64,000 nt of DNA. Origin: Geoalkalibacter sp. GTDB taxonomy: Bacteria; Desulfobacterota; Desulfuromonadia; Desulfuromonadales; Geoalkalibacteraceae. The notes beneath the pieces are model-generated. The model had not been told where the DNA came from. It saw nothing but the letters and a program-made list of their open reading frames with translations, and searched no databases. The stretch covers positions 1 through 64,000 of the forward strand of contig NZ_JAUWAV010000020.1 of the NCBI RefSeq assembly GCF_030605225.1. Direction: 5' to 3'. The position numbers and the translations under genes were made by a program. Numbering within the stretch: the stretch's first letter is position 1; each line of letters starts with the position of its first letter. Shown piece after piece: positions 40,681 through 48,747 of this stretch.

Positions 40681-42483
40681 TCAATCAGGCGGGCCGGCCG
40701 CGACCAACGCCTTTAATTCCCCGAGCAGGCCTGCGACGAAATCGTAACCCTTCTGCCAGAAATCCGGGTCGGTCAGATCGATGCCCAGGGGCGCCAGCAA
40801 TTCCTGGGGCTTGCGGCTGCCGCCCTTGCGCAGCAGATCGAGATACTTGGGCACGAAAGCGGCGCCCTCCTCGCGGTATTTCTGGTAGAGGGCCAGAACC
40901 AGCAACTCGCCGAAAACATAGCTGAAGCAGTAAAAGCGCGCGTGGATGAAGTGGCTGATGTAGCTCCAGCCCCAGCGGTAGGGTTCGATCATGACGACCG
41001 CGTCGCCGAACAGTTTGGCGTTTTCCTGCCACCAGAGATCGCAGTAATCCTCGGGGGAGAGCAGGCCCTCGGCCCGCTTGCGGTGGGCGGCGATTTCGAA
41101 GCGGGTCAGCACCGTCTGGCGAAAGGTGGTGGCGATGATGTCCTCGATCTTGGCGCACAGCAGGGCGATTTTCACGCGGGGATCGCGTTCGCGATCGAGC
41201 AGGTGACGGGTGAGCAGCATCTCGCCGAACACGCTGGCGGTTTCGGCGAAGGGCAGCGACGCCTGGTAATGAAACAGATTTTGCCCCTGCGAGAGGGCGA
41301 AATGCACGCCGTGGCCGAGCTCGTGGGCCAGGGTGGCGACATCGCGCAGGGTGCCGGTGTAGTTGAGCAGCACGTAGGGCGCAAGGCCCGGCATCATGCC
41401 CATGCAGAAGGCGCCGCCGGTCTTGCCCGGGCGCGGCGCCACGTCGATGCGCCCCTCGTCGAAAAAGGCGGCCGCCGCTTGCGCGAGCTCCGGGGAAAAG
41501 CCCGCGAAGGCATCGAGCACCAGGGCGCGCGCCTCGGCGAAGGCCAGGGTGCGATGCTCGCCGGCAAGGGGCGCGTAGAGATCGGTGTTCTTCATCTCGG
41601 CGAGGCCGAGCAGCAGCTTTTTCAGGCGGAAGTAGTCCTGCGCCAGGCCATGGTTGGCTTCCGTAACCTCCATCATGCGCTCGACCATGGCCGCCTCGGT
41701 TTCGCTGCTCAAATGGGTCGGCGTCATGATGTCGGGGTATTTGCGCAGCTCGACTTCCTTGGCGTGATCGAGGAGCAGATTGTTGAAGCAGCTGGTCAGG
41801 ACCAGGCGGTGTTCGGCGTGCTTGTCCAGAAAGGTGGCAAAGGCGGTTTCGCGCACCCTGCCGTCGGGATGATGCAACAGGGCGAGCAGCTCCTCGCCGG
41901 TGACCTCGCGGGGCTGCCCCTCATCGGGCAGGGCAAAGGCGTAGGAGAAGGAGGAGGTCAGCTCCTCGAAGAGCTGGACGAAGGCTTCCTTGCCGGTGAG
42001 ATCCTTGCGCTTGAGAACCTGTTCGACCTCCTCGCTCAGGGTGTAGGGCGCCTGGGCGCGCACCTGGTGCAGGTAGTGGGCATGGGCGGCGACATCGGCA
42101 TCCTTGAGCAGATGGGCGAAGCGCTCCTCGTCGATGCGCAGCAACTCCAGCCCGAAAAACAGCACCTCCTCGCTGACGGCGCTCCAGAGTTCGCGCACCC
42201 TGGCCAGCAAAGCCTTGTGGGCATCGGGACGGCTGTCCGCGGAAAACAGCAGCTGCGCGTAAAGATAGGGCTTGAGGCCTAAGCGCTGGAGGTTTTCGTA
42301 TTGGCGCAGGGCGGCGCTCAGCACATCGGCGCCGAGGTGGTCGGAGGCGATGCGCCCGCGAAAATCGCGACGAAAGCCGCGCGCCGCCTGGCGCAGCCGC
42401 TCCAGGTCCTGGTCGAGGACGGGATCGGTGGCGCCCCGATAGAGGGGCGCGAGGTTCCAAACGGCATTGCCGGGATCGGCCAT
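40681..42483 (-). CDS. pepF: M3-family oligoendopeptidase
   Basis: The 600-residue zinc metallopeptidase has the M3 signature LAHELGHGVHFALS (HExxH) and the downstream FAETASVFGEML, with the third metal ligand. The N-terminal helical lobe starts at MADPGNAVWNLAPLYRGATD. It would cleave short peptides in the cytoplasm. ATG at 42483 follows AAGGAG by six bases; the same frame is open for another 700 bases upstream, but this is not protein-like. The gene is divergent from the NapH-like gene. Confidence 0.92.
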   Translation of the reverse strand: MADPGNAVWNLAPLYRGATDPVLDQDLERLRQAARGFRRDFRGRIASDHLGADVLSAALRQYENLQRLGLKPYLYAQLLFSADSRPDAHKALLARVRELWSAVSEEVLFFGLELLRIDEERFAHLLKDADVAAHAHYLHQVRAQAPYTLSEEVEQVLKRKDLTGKEAFVQLFEELTSSFSYAFALPDEGQPREVTGEELLALLHHPDGRVRETAFATFLDKHAEHRLVLTSCFNNLLLDHAKEVELRKYPDIMTPTHLSSETEAAMVERMMEVTEANHGLAQDYFRLKKLLLGLAEMKNTDLYAPLAGEHRTLAFAEARALVLDAFAGFSPELAQAAAAFFDEGRIDVAPRPGKTGGAFCMGMMPGLAPYVLLNYTGTLRDVATLAHELGHGVHFALSQGQNLFHYQASLPFAETASVFGEMLLTRHLLDRERDPRVKIALLCAKIEDIIATTFRQTVLTRFEIAAHRKRAEGLLSPEDYCDLWWQENAKLFGDAVVMIEPYRWGWSYISHFIHARFYCFSYVFGELLVLALYQKYREEGAAFVPKYLDLLRKGGSRKPQELLAPLGIDLTDPDFWQKGYDFVAGLLGELKALVAAGPPD

Positions 42484-42597
42484 GGTCAACTCCTTGAAAA
42501 AGGTCGCAATCCAAGGCAAAAGGTAGCGGTCGCCCCCGCCCCTGTCAATCGCGAAACGTCTTCGGGATTCCGCCGATCCGCGCGTCTGGATCACTGG

Positions 42598-42627
42598 TTG
42601 ACAGCGGGGATCGGCCGGGCCTAACCT
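42598..42627 (+). promoter_or_regulatory. candidate promoter for the polyferredoxin gene
   Basis: A perfect -35 hexamer TTGACA (42598-42603) is followed after 18 bases by TAACCT (42622-42627). The NapH-like ATG lies 30 bases downstream. Confidence 0.4.
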
Positions 42628-42657
42628 CAAGCTCGCGACGCGCGAGGGAGGCAGTCC

Positions 42658-43686
42658 ATGAAAACCGACGAACAGGCGCCGCCGCCTGCGGAAAAGGTGC
42701 GCCCCGCCAAACGCCGCATGCCGCCGATGCTGCCGCGTTACCTGGTGCAGGCGGGTTTTGCGCTCTTTTATGTCTGGCTGGCGCTGCGCTTTGCCCGCTG
42801 GGTGGCGCTGCTCAAGGCCGGGCAGTTGCCGGAATTCGCGCGCCCGGCCGCCGTCGACGGTTTTTTGCCCATCAGCGGGCTGATGGGGCTGCGCCACTGG
42901 TTCGAGACGGGCAGCCTGTTTCCCGTGCATCCGGCGGCGGCGCTGATCCTGTTTGCCGCCCTGCTCACCGCCCTGCTGTTCAAGCGCGGCTTTTGCTCCT
43001 GGGTGTGTCCGGTCTTTCCCCTCTCGGAGGGGCTGTGGCGCCTGGGGCAAAAGCTCTGCGGACGAACCTTCGCCCCGCCCTTCTGGCTCGACCTGCCGCT
43101 GCGCGCCCTGAAATATCTGCTGCTCGGCTTTTTCGCTTACCAGATTTTGTGGAGCATGCCCCTGCCGGGGCTGCGCGCCTTTCTCGCCGCGCCCTACCAC
43201 AAGCTCGCCGATGTGCGCATGCTCGAATTCTTCCAGCAGCCCTCGGCCACGGCCCTAAGCGTCATCACCCTCTTGGCGCTGGCCTGTTTTTTCGTGCAGA
43301 TGGCCTGGTGCCGTTATCTGTGTCCCTACGGCGCGCTGCTCGGGGTGGTGAGTCTGCTCTCCCTGGGCAAGATTCGGCGCGATGAGCGCCTGTGCATCCG
43401 CTGCGGGCTGTGCTCGGCGCGCTGTCCGGCCTGGCTGCCGGTGATGCACAAGAAAACCCTGCGCTCGGCGGAATGCTATGCCTGCTACCGCTGCGTGCAC
43501 GGCTGCCCGGTGCCCGGCGCGGTGGAGTTGAAGCTCGCCGGGCGCCTGCGGCTGCCGTCCCTGGTGTTCGGCGCCCTGGTGGTGGCGGTATTCATCGGCG
43601 TTTGCCTCTGGGGGCGGCTCACGGGCAATTGGCAGGGCCAGGTCAGCCCCATGGAGGTGCTCTTTCTGCTGCGGCGCGGCGGCTGA
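42658..43686 (+). CDS. NapH-like membrane 4Fe-4S polyferredoxin
   Basis: The 342-residue membrane protein has about five membrane helices and two kinds of iron-sulfur signature. CSWVCP and CRYLCP, each at a membrane edge, are the CxxxCP pairs of the NapH/NosR/CcoG group. CIRCGLCSARCP and CYACYRCVHGCP resemble cytoplasmic 2[4Fe-4S] ferredoxin motifs. It would pass electrons across the membrane to a periplasmic partner. No nap, nos or cco gene is nearby; the next gene is an exported selenocysteine peroxiredoxin, so the partner could be a peroxide-reducing system. That link is an inference from position only. Confidence 0.85.
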   Translation: MKTDEQAPPPAEKVRPAKRRMPPMLPRYLVQAGFALFYVWLALRFARWVALLKAGQLPEFARPAAVDGFLPISGLMGLRHWFETGSLFPVHPAAALILFAALLTALLFKRGFCSWVCPVFPLSEGLWRLGQKLCGRTFAPPFWLDLPLRALKYLLLGFFAYQILWSMPLPGLRAFLAAPYHKLADVRMLEFFQQPSATALSVITLLALACFFVQMAWCRYLCPYGALLGVVSLLSLGKIRRDERLCIRCGLCSARCPAWLPVMHKKTLRSAECYACYRCVHGCPVPGAVELKLAGRLRLPSLVFGALVVAVFIGVCLWGRLTGNWQGQVSPMEVLFLLRRGG

Positions 43687-43799
43687 GAGGGGGAGCGAAG
43701 GGCGTTTTTACGGTTGCGGCACGGTTTTTTTTCGATAGTCTTTGAAAATCCGCGGCTTTGGCGCGGGGTGCTGGTTCATTTCATCGCATGGAGGCAAGC

Positions 43800-44366
43800 A
43801 TGGGGAACACAAGGAGCAAGGGATTGCGCCGGCTGGGCGCGGCGCTCATCGGCGCGGCGCTGCTGGCCGCGCCCGCCGGCGCCGCCGACGAGCGCGCCGA
43901 TATGATGAAGCGGGTCGGCGAGCGCGCCCCGATCTTTCAGGTGGTGACCTCCCAGGGCACCCTGGCCGATTACGACCGGGATTACTACGGCAAGCACCAT
44001 CTGGTGATGACCTTTGTCCCGGCGGCCTTCACCCCCGTCTGAACGGGGGAAATGGAGGGTCATCAGAGAAATCTATATCTCTATGACCGCTTCAACGCCC
44101 GCGTGGCGGGCGTCAGTCGTGACCAGGTGGCGACCCTGGAATTCTGGGCCAAGGATCTGGGCCTGACCTTTCCGCTGTTTTCCAATCCCATCGGTCATCT
44201 GGGGATCTGGTTCGGGGCCTTGCGCCAGGGCTATCCCATGTTCAACCGCACCACGGTGATCATCGACAAATGGGGGGTGATCCGCTACATGCGCGACGGT
44301 TCGCCCGACTATCACGAAATTCTCCGGGTGCTCAAGCAGCTGCATGGCGAGGAGGCCGGGCGATGA
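43800..44366 (+). CDS. exported selenocysteine peroxiredoxin (in-frame UGA)
   Basis: The 188-residue product reads through TGA at 44040-44042 (residue 81). The sequence around it is FTPV-U-TGEMEGH, so selenocysteine replaces the peroxidatic Cys of an AhpC/TSA-type peroxiredoxin. The reading frame on both sides is continuous and homologous in style, and ends LKQLHGEEAGR. An N-terminal signal (LRRLGAALIGAALLAAPAGA) suggests the periplasm. There is no Cys anywhere in the protein, so a resolving thiol must come from elsewhere. ATG at 43800 has GGAGG upstream. The stop overlaps the next gene's ATG by 4 bases. A UGA as true stop would leave two useless fragments. Confidence 0.88.
44058..44088 (+). 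promoter_or_regulatory. candidate SECIS-like stem-loop
   Basis: GGTCAT-C-AGAGA (44058-44069) pairs with TCTCT-ATGACC (44078-44088), eleven pairs with a single bulged C and an eight-base loop. It begins 16 bases after the UGA, in the range for bacterial SECIS elements. The usual G in the first loop bases is not seen, so the true element may fold differently. Confidence 0.5.
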
Positions 44367-44968
44367 AATGCCGCTGGATACATCTTGGATGGCTGGTTCT
44401 GGCCCTGCTGGTGCTCGGCGGCTGCGCCCTGCCGGCCCCGCCCGCGCCGCATCAATCCGCGCTGCGCGCCGACGGCGAGGCGCTGGTGTGGCAGGACGAG
44501 TTTCGCTTCGTGCCGCCGCCCGCGCCCTGGCAGCTCATCGACCTCAACGAGGATGACTACTCTGTTGCCTACATGAAGCTCTGCCGTGAGAGCTCGCCCT
44601 GCCAGAGCACCCTGGCCTACGCCGAGGAGCCCTTCGGCTATTCCCTGGATTTCGTCGAGCGCCAGGAGGAATTTTTCCGGCGCTTTCTCTGGGCGAGCCG
44701 TGTCGTTTTCGCCCCGGCCCGGCTGGAAAAGACCGAGGTGCTGGGCGGCGAGGGCCTGATCGCCATCACCGAAGGGGTCGAGCCGGTGCTGGGTCACAAA
44801 GTGCATGCCAAGGTGGTCTTCGCGCGGCGCGGCGAGCGGGTCGTCGGCTTTTACTTTACCCAGTGGCGCTCGGCCGAGGCCGCCTACGATCTGCGCGACG
44901 AGCAGGACTTTCTCAATTTCATCGAGTCGTTCCGCTACCTCAGGCCGTCGTTCTACGAATTACTCTGA
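44363..44968 (+). CDS. lipoprotein of unknown function
   Basis: The 201-residue product starts MKCRWIHLGWLVLALLVLGGC, with the lipobox Cys near residue 21. A Pro-rich stretch and a globular domain follow, containing a possible disulfide loop (LCRESSPCQ) and a conserved-looking end (SFRYLRPSFYEL). I know no family for it. Its ATG overlaps the stop of the selenoprotein gene by 4 bases and has GAGGAG eight bases upstream, so the two are translated together. It may be part of the same periplasmic peroxide-handling set. Its stop overlaps that of the convergent Mla lipoprotein gene by 9 bases. Confidence 0.75.
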   Translation: MKCRWIHLGWLVLALLVLGGCALPAPPAPHQSALRADGEALVWQDEFRFVPPPAPWQLIDLNEDDYSVAYMKLCRESSPCQSTLAYAEEPFGYSLDFVERQEEFFRRFLWASRVVFAPARLEKTEVLGGEGLIAITEGVEPVLGHKVHAKVVFARRGERVVGFYFTQWRSAEAAYDLRDEQDFLNFIESFRYLRPSFYELL

Positions 44969-45604
44969 CGACCCGGCGGCGGGCAGCGCCACCAGCGCCG
45001 CGGCGATCTCGCGACTCAGGGCGGCGACCGTGGCGCTCAGCGCCGCCACCACCGCCTCGGCGTCCGTCCCCGCGACCTGGGCATGGAATTCCGACTGGCG
45101 GCTCACCACGGGTGGGCCGCCTTTTTGCGTGACGATGTCCCAGTTGACCTGAAGGCGTGCCAGCTGATCGGGCCCGCTGTCGAAGCGCTGGATGTCCAGG
45201 CGGATCTGATGGCTGACGGCCAGGGCGCGCGGCCAGGGAAAGATTTCGATTTTGGTTTGGCCGAGCAGCGCGCCGAGGTTGGCGGCCAGGGCGCGGGCGA
45301 AGTTTTCGTTGAGGGGCTCGGCCCAGCGGGAAAAATCGGCGACCTGCAATTCATGGGCGCTGCGGCGCGTCACCAATTGCGGCCGGTCGAGATAGGCCGG
45401 AAAGCGCAGCGGACCCAGGCCCGGATGCAAGGGGGGCGCTTGTCGGTCCAGGTTCGGCAGGGGGGCGTTTTCCAGGGCGGCCAAGGTGAAAAAACGCGTG
45501 CTCTGCCGGGTTCCCTCGCCGAGGGACAGGCAGCCGGCGGGCAGGGTCAGCAGGGCCAGAAGAATCAGCAGCGGCCAGGGAGCCGGGAGTGAAGCCTTGG
45601 TCAT
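44960..45604 (-). CDS. ABC-type transport auxiliary lipoprotein (PqiC/LetC-like)
   Basis: The 214-residue lipoprotein begins MTKASLPAPWPLLILLALLTLPAGC, in short a signal with lipobox Cys near residue 25. The body matches auxiliary lipoproteins of MCE transport systems: FFTLAAL, a strand-rich middle (PQLVTRRSAHELQVADFSRW, FARALAANLGALLGQTKIEIFPWP), and a C-terminal helix. It takes the place that MlaC has in Mla systems. The ATG overlaps the MlaD-like stop by 4 bases. It probably anchors the MCE ring to the outer membrane. Confidence 0.8.
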   Translation of the reverse strand: MTKASLPAPWPLLILLALLTLPAGCLSLGEGTRQSTRFFTLAALENAPLPNLDRQAPPLHPGLGPLRFPAYLDRPQLVTRRSAHELQVADFSRWAEPLNENFARALAANLGALLGQTKIEIFPWPRALAVSHQIRLDIQRFDSGPDQLARLQVNWDIVTQKGGPPVVSRQSEFHAQVAGTDAEAVVAALSATVAALSREIAAALVALPAAGSSE

Positions 45605-46602
45605 GGGCTGGTGCCTCCTTTGCCGCGCAACAGCGCGTCGGGATGACGTTCGAGGTATTCGCTCAGATCGCGCAGGGCGCGCGCCGCCCCCGCCAGTTCG
45701 CCCAGGGCGCGTTCCAACTGGACGTGCAGCAGGGATTCCTCGCCCAGGGTTTCGCCTAGGGCCGCCATGACGCGGCGGGTTTCCTCCAGGGCCTCCTGCC
45801 CGGCCTGGGCGGTTTGTCCCCATTGGTCCGCGAGGGGCTGCAGCCGGCCGTCCAGATGGGTCAACAGGTCGCGCGTGGTTTTCAGGGTCGCGCTCAGTTC
45901 CCGATCGGCGCGGTCCAGCCGCCCTTCCATGCCGCCCACCAGGTTTTTGACTTCCTCCAGGGTTTCGCCGACGCCGCGCAGGGTCTCGCCCAGTTGCGGC
46001 GACCGCACGAACTGTTCGATCCCCTCCAGGGTCGCGACCAGCTTGTGGGCGATCTCGGCCAGCGGCAATTCCTCCAGGGTTCGGGTGAGTTCCTCGAAGC
46101 CCGAGGGAATGGTCGGCAGTTGCGGATAAGGGGTTTCGACCTCGGCGAAGCGGGGCGGACGTTCGGGAAAGAGATCGATGAGCACCAGCAACTGGCCGGT
46201 GACGAAGCTCTGCGACTGCAACTGGGCGCGCAGGCCTTGGGCCACCATCAGGTCGATGAACTCCTGGGTGCCGATCTCCAGGGGCCGGTTGGTTCCCTGG
46301 TTCTCGCAGCACACCTGGGTGAAGCGGTCGGGCAGCACCTCGATGGTCACGGGAATGCGAAAGGACAGGTCGCTCTCGTCGAACTCGATGCGGATCTCGA
46401 CCACGCTGCCGACCTGCACGCCGCGAAACATCACCGGCGCGCCCACGTTGAGGCCCTTGACCGAGCCCTCGAAATAGAGCATGTAGCGCTCGGTGGGGCG
46501 AAAGAAATGGCCGCCGCCGAAAATGATCACCGCCGTGACCACCAGGGCCAGGGCCCCCAGCACGAAGGCGCCGACCAGGGCTGGATTGGCCTTTTTGCTC
46601 AT
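45601..46602 (-). CDS. mlaD: MlaD-like MCE domain protein
   Basis: The 333-residue protein has an N-terminal membrane helix (ALVGAFVLGALALVVTAVIIF) and a single MCE domain (YFEGSVKGLNVGAPVMFRGVQVGSV, quoted in part as LNVGAPVMFRGVQVG). A long helical tail with many Glu and Leu follows, which could form a channel-like bundle. It shuttles phospholipid across the periplasm. ATG at 46602 has AAGGA upstream. The start overlaps the end of the ATPase gene by 4 bases. Confidence 0.9.
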   Translation of the reverse strand: MSKKANPALVGAFVLGALALVVTAVIIFGGGHFFRPTERYMLYFEGSVKGLNVGAPVMFRGVQVGSVVEIRIEFDESDLSFRIPVTIEVLPDRFTQVCCENQGTNRPLEIGTQEFIDLMVAQGLRAQLQSQSFVTGQLLVLIDLFPERPPRFAEVETPYPQLPTIPSGFEELTRTLEELPLAEIAHKLVATLEGIEQFVRSPQLGETLRGVGETLEEVKNLVGGMEGRLDRADRELSATLKTTRDLLTHLDGRLQPLADQWGQTAQAGQEALEETRRVMAALGETLGEESLLHVQLERALGELAGAARALRDLSEYLERHPDALLRGKGGTSP

Positions 46603-47381
46603 GGGAGTCCTTTCTCCGCGCCGCGGCTGAGAAACTCGCGCACCTGCGGCTCGGGGCACTGGTCGCGCAGGATCTTGGGATCGCCGCGGGCGATGAGGGT
46701 CTTGCTCTCGGCGTCGAGAAAGATGGAGTCGTCGCCGATGGCGAAAATGCTCGCCAGCTCATGGGTCACCACCACCACGGTGGCGCCTAGGCTGTCGCGC
46801 AGCTCGAGAATCAGTTCATCCAGGCGTGCCGCGCTCACCGGATCGAGACCCGCCGAAGGTTCGTCGAAAAACAGAATCTCGGGATCCAGGGCCAATGCGC
46901 GCGCAAGGCCCGCGCGCTTGCGCATGCCGCCGCTGATCTGCGCCGGATAGTAGCCGCCGAAGCCCGCCAATCCCACCAGGGCCAGCTTGAATTCCACCAG
47001 CTCCGCGATCTCGCCGGAGCCCAGGCGCGTGTATTCGCGCAGGGGCAGGGCGACGTTTTCCGCCAGGGTCAGGGAACTCCACAGGGCCCCGCTCTGATAG
47101 AGAATGCCGAAGCCGCGCATGAGACGCTCGCGCTGCACATCATCGAGCTCCCAGAAGCAGCGCTCGCCGTGGTAGACCCGCCCCGCCGCCGGTTTCTGCA
47201 AGCCGACCAGATGGCGCAGCAGCGTGCTCTTGCCGCAGCCCGAGCCGCCCATGATGATGAAAATCGCGCCGCGCCGGATCTCGAAACACAAGTCCTGCTG
47301 GATGATCAGATCCCCATAGGCCATCGTCAGATGCTCGACGCGCAGATGGGCCGGGCTGGGCGGCGCGCTTTGCGTGGTCAC
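46599..47381 (-). CDS. mlaF: ABC transporter ATPase, MlaF-like
   Basis: The 260-residue nucleotide-binding subunit has Walker A IMGGSGCGKSTLLRHLVG, the MlaF-type Q-loop region GFGILYQSGALWSSLTLAENV, signature SGGMRKRAGLARAL and Walker B EILFFDEPSAGLDP, with the switch His in VVVVTHELAS. It drives lipid transport with the STAS-permease. The start is GTG at 47381. The permease gene ends 51 bases upstream. Confidence 0.92.
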   Translation of the reverse strand: MTTQSAPPSPAHLRVEHLTMAYGDLIIQQDLCFEIRRGAIFIIMGGSGCGKSTLLRHLVGLQKPAAGRVYHGERCFWELDDVQRERLMRGFGILYQSGALWSSLTLAENVALPLREYTRLGSGEIAELVEFKLALVGLAGFGGYYPAQISGGMRKRAGLARALALDPEILFFDEPSAGLDPVSAARLDELILELRDSLGATVVVVTHELASIFAIGDDSIFLDAESKTLIARGDPKILRDQCPEPQVREFLSRGAEKGLP

Positions 47382-47432
47382 GGCGTTCGCGTCCTGGGAC
47401 TGGGCGCCGGCGCGTGTTCGCCGACGTGAGGT

Positions 47433-48578
47433 TTAAATACCGAGCACATGGTAGGCCACCGTGAGGACGGCGTTGGCGACGATGATCCAGATGATCGCCG
47501 AGACCACCGCGGCCGTGGTGGCTTCGCCCACCGCGGACGCGCTGCGACCGCACTGCATGCCGCGCAGGCAGCCGGCCACGGCGACGATCGCTCCGTACAC
47601 CGCGGCCTTGATCAGCCCGGCGGCGAAATGCACCAGGGGCACGGAATTGATGGTCTGCTGGTAATACTGGGTCAGGGGCAGGTCGAAGAGCCCCACGCCG
47701 ACCAGCGCCCCGCCGAGGATGCCCATGAGGTCGGCGTATATCGTGAGCAGCGGCACCATCAGCACCAGGGCGATGAGGCGCGGCAGCACCAGAAAATCCA
47801 TGGGCGGCACGCCGAAGGTGCGCAGGGCGTCGATCTCCTCGTTGACCTGCATGCTGCCCAGTTGCGCGGCGTAGGCCGCGCCGGTGCGCCCGGCCATGAG
47901 AATGCCGGTCATCATGGCGCCCATGTCGCGCGCCATCCCCAGACCCACGGCGTTGGCGATGTAGATTTCGGCGCCGAACTGGCGCAGCTGCACCGCGCCG
48001 ATAAAGGCCAGGATCACGCCCACCAGCAAGCTGATGAGGGTGACGATGGGCAGCGCGGCGATGCCCGCCTCCTGCACGTGCATGAGCAGATCCGAGGCGC
48101 GAAAGCGCGCCCGTCCCCCCGCCAGGCGCAGCAGGCTGAAGCTGACCTCGCCGAAGAAAACCAGGTTGTCGACGCTCTTGCGCTTCCACAAGAGCGCGCC
48201 CATGCCGAGCTCGTGCAGCAGGGAGGCGCGTTGCTCGTCGCGGCGCGTGCCCGCCCGCTCGGGAACCGCCTCGGCCAGTTCGAGCAGGCGCTGCACGCCG
48301 CGCGGCAGGCCCTCGCGGCGACAGCTCACGCCCTGCGCGGCGCAGGCGGCGGCGATCCGCCGGACAAAAACCGGCAGGCGGCTGTCCCAGGCGCCCAGCT
48401 CCTCGGCGCGCAGCACCACCTCGCGCGGCGCCTGCGCCAGGGCCTCGCTGAGCGTCTGCAGGGAGGGCAGGGCCTGGTCGGTCGTCCAGGTGCCGGAGAG
48501 GGCGATGATCAGAAGATCGTCCTCGCGCCGCCAGCTGAGTTGCGCGGGCGGCGGCGCGGACGGGGCGCTCGGAGCCAT
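47433..48578 (-). CDS. mlaE: STAS domain-MlaE family permease fusion
   Basis: The 381-residue protein has an N-terminal domain of about 125 residues (LSWRREDDLLIIALSGTWTTD) with a STAS-like fold, then an MlaE permease with about five helices (VSFSLLRLAGGR onward, GMARDMGAMMTGILMAGRTGAAYAAQLG, IIWIIVANAVLTVAYHVLGI). In E. coli the STAS protein MlaB is separate, so this fusion supplies both roles. It forms a lipid-transport core with MlaF and MlaD. It is the first gene of the leftward mla operon. Confidence 0.9.
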   Translation of the reverse strand: MAPSAPSAPPPAQLSWRREDDLLIIALSGTWTTDQALPSLQTLSEALAQAPREVVLRAEELGAWDSRLPVFVRRIAAACAAQGVSCRREGLPRGVQRLLELAEAVPERAGTRRDEQRASLLHELGMGALLWKRKSVDNLVFFGEVSFSLLRLAGGRARFRASDLLMHVQEAGIAALPIVTLISLLVGVILAFIGAVQLRQFGAEIYIANAVGLGMARDMGAMMTGILMAGRTGAAYAAQLGSMQVNEEIDALRTFGVPPMDFLVLPRLIALVLMVPLLTIYADLMGILGGALVGVGLFDLPLTQYYQQTINSVPLVHFAAGLIKAAVYGAIVAVAGCLRGMQCGRSASAVGEATTAAVVSAIIWIIVANAVLTVAYHVLGI

Positions 48579-48747
48579 GCTTACCTCGTTGCAAGATCCT
48601 GAAAAGCCCTAGGAATTTAGCAGAAGCGGGGGAAAATACAAGATCAAGGCGACGGGCCGGCTTGGGAGCGGCTGGTCTTTTTGCTTGGCGCCCGTCGCGG
48701 GGATCGGCTATGAATGGGGTTTTGCGCCCTCCGTGGAGTTGCGACCC

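Noticed and set aside
40681-43200. A long N-terminal extension of the oligoendopeptidase
   Set aside because: The frame is open upstream of 42483, but the residues are charged low-complexity shadow of the divergent gene, and a clear AAGGAG precedes the ATG at 42483.
44040-44042. A frameshift or nonsense mutation in the peroxiredoxin gene
   Set aside because: The same frame continues with conserved peroxiredoxin sequence and TGA sits precisely at the catalytic Cys position. Selenocysteine explains it better.
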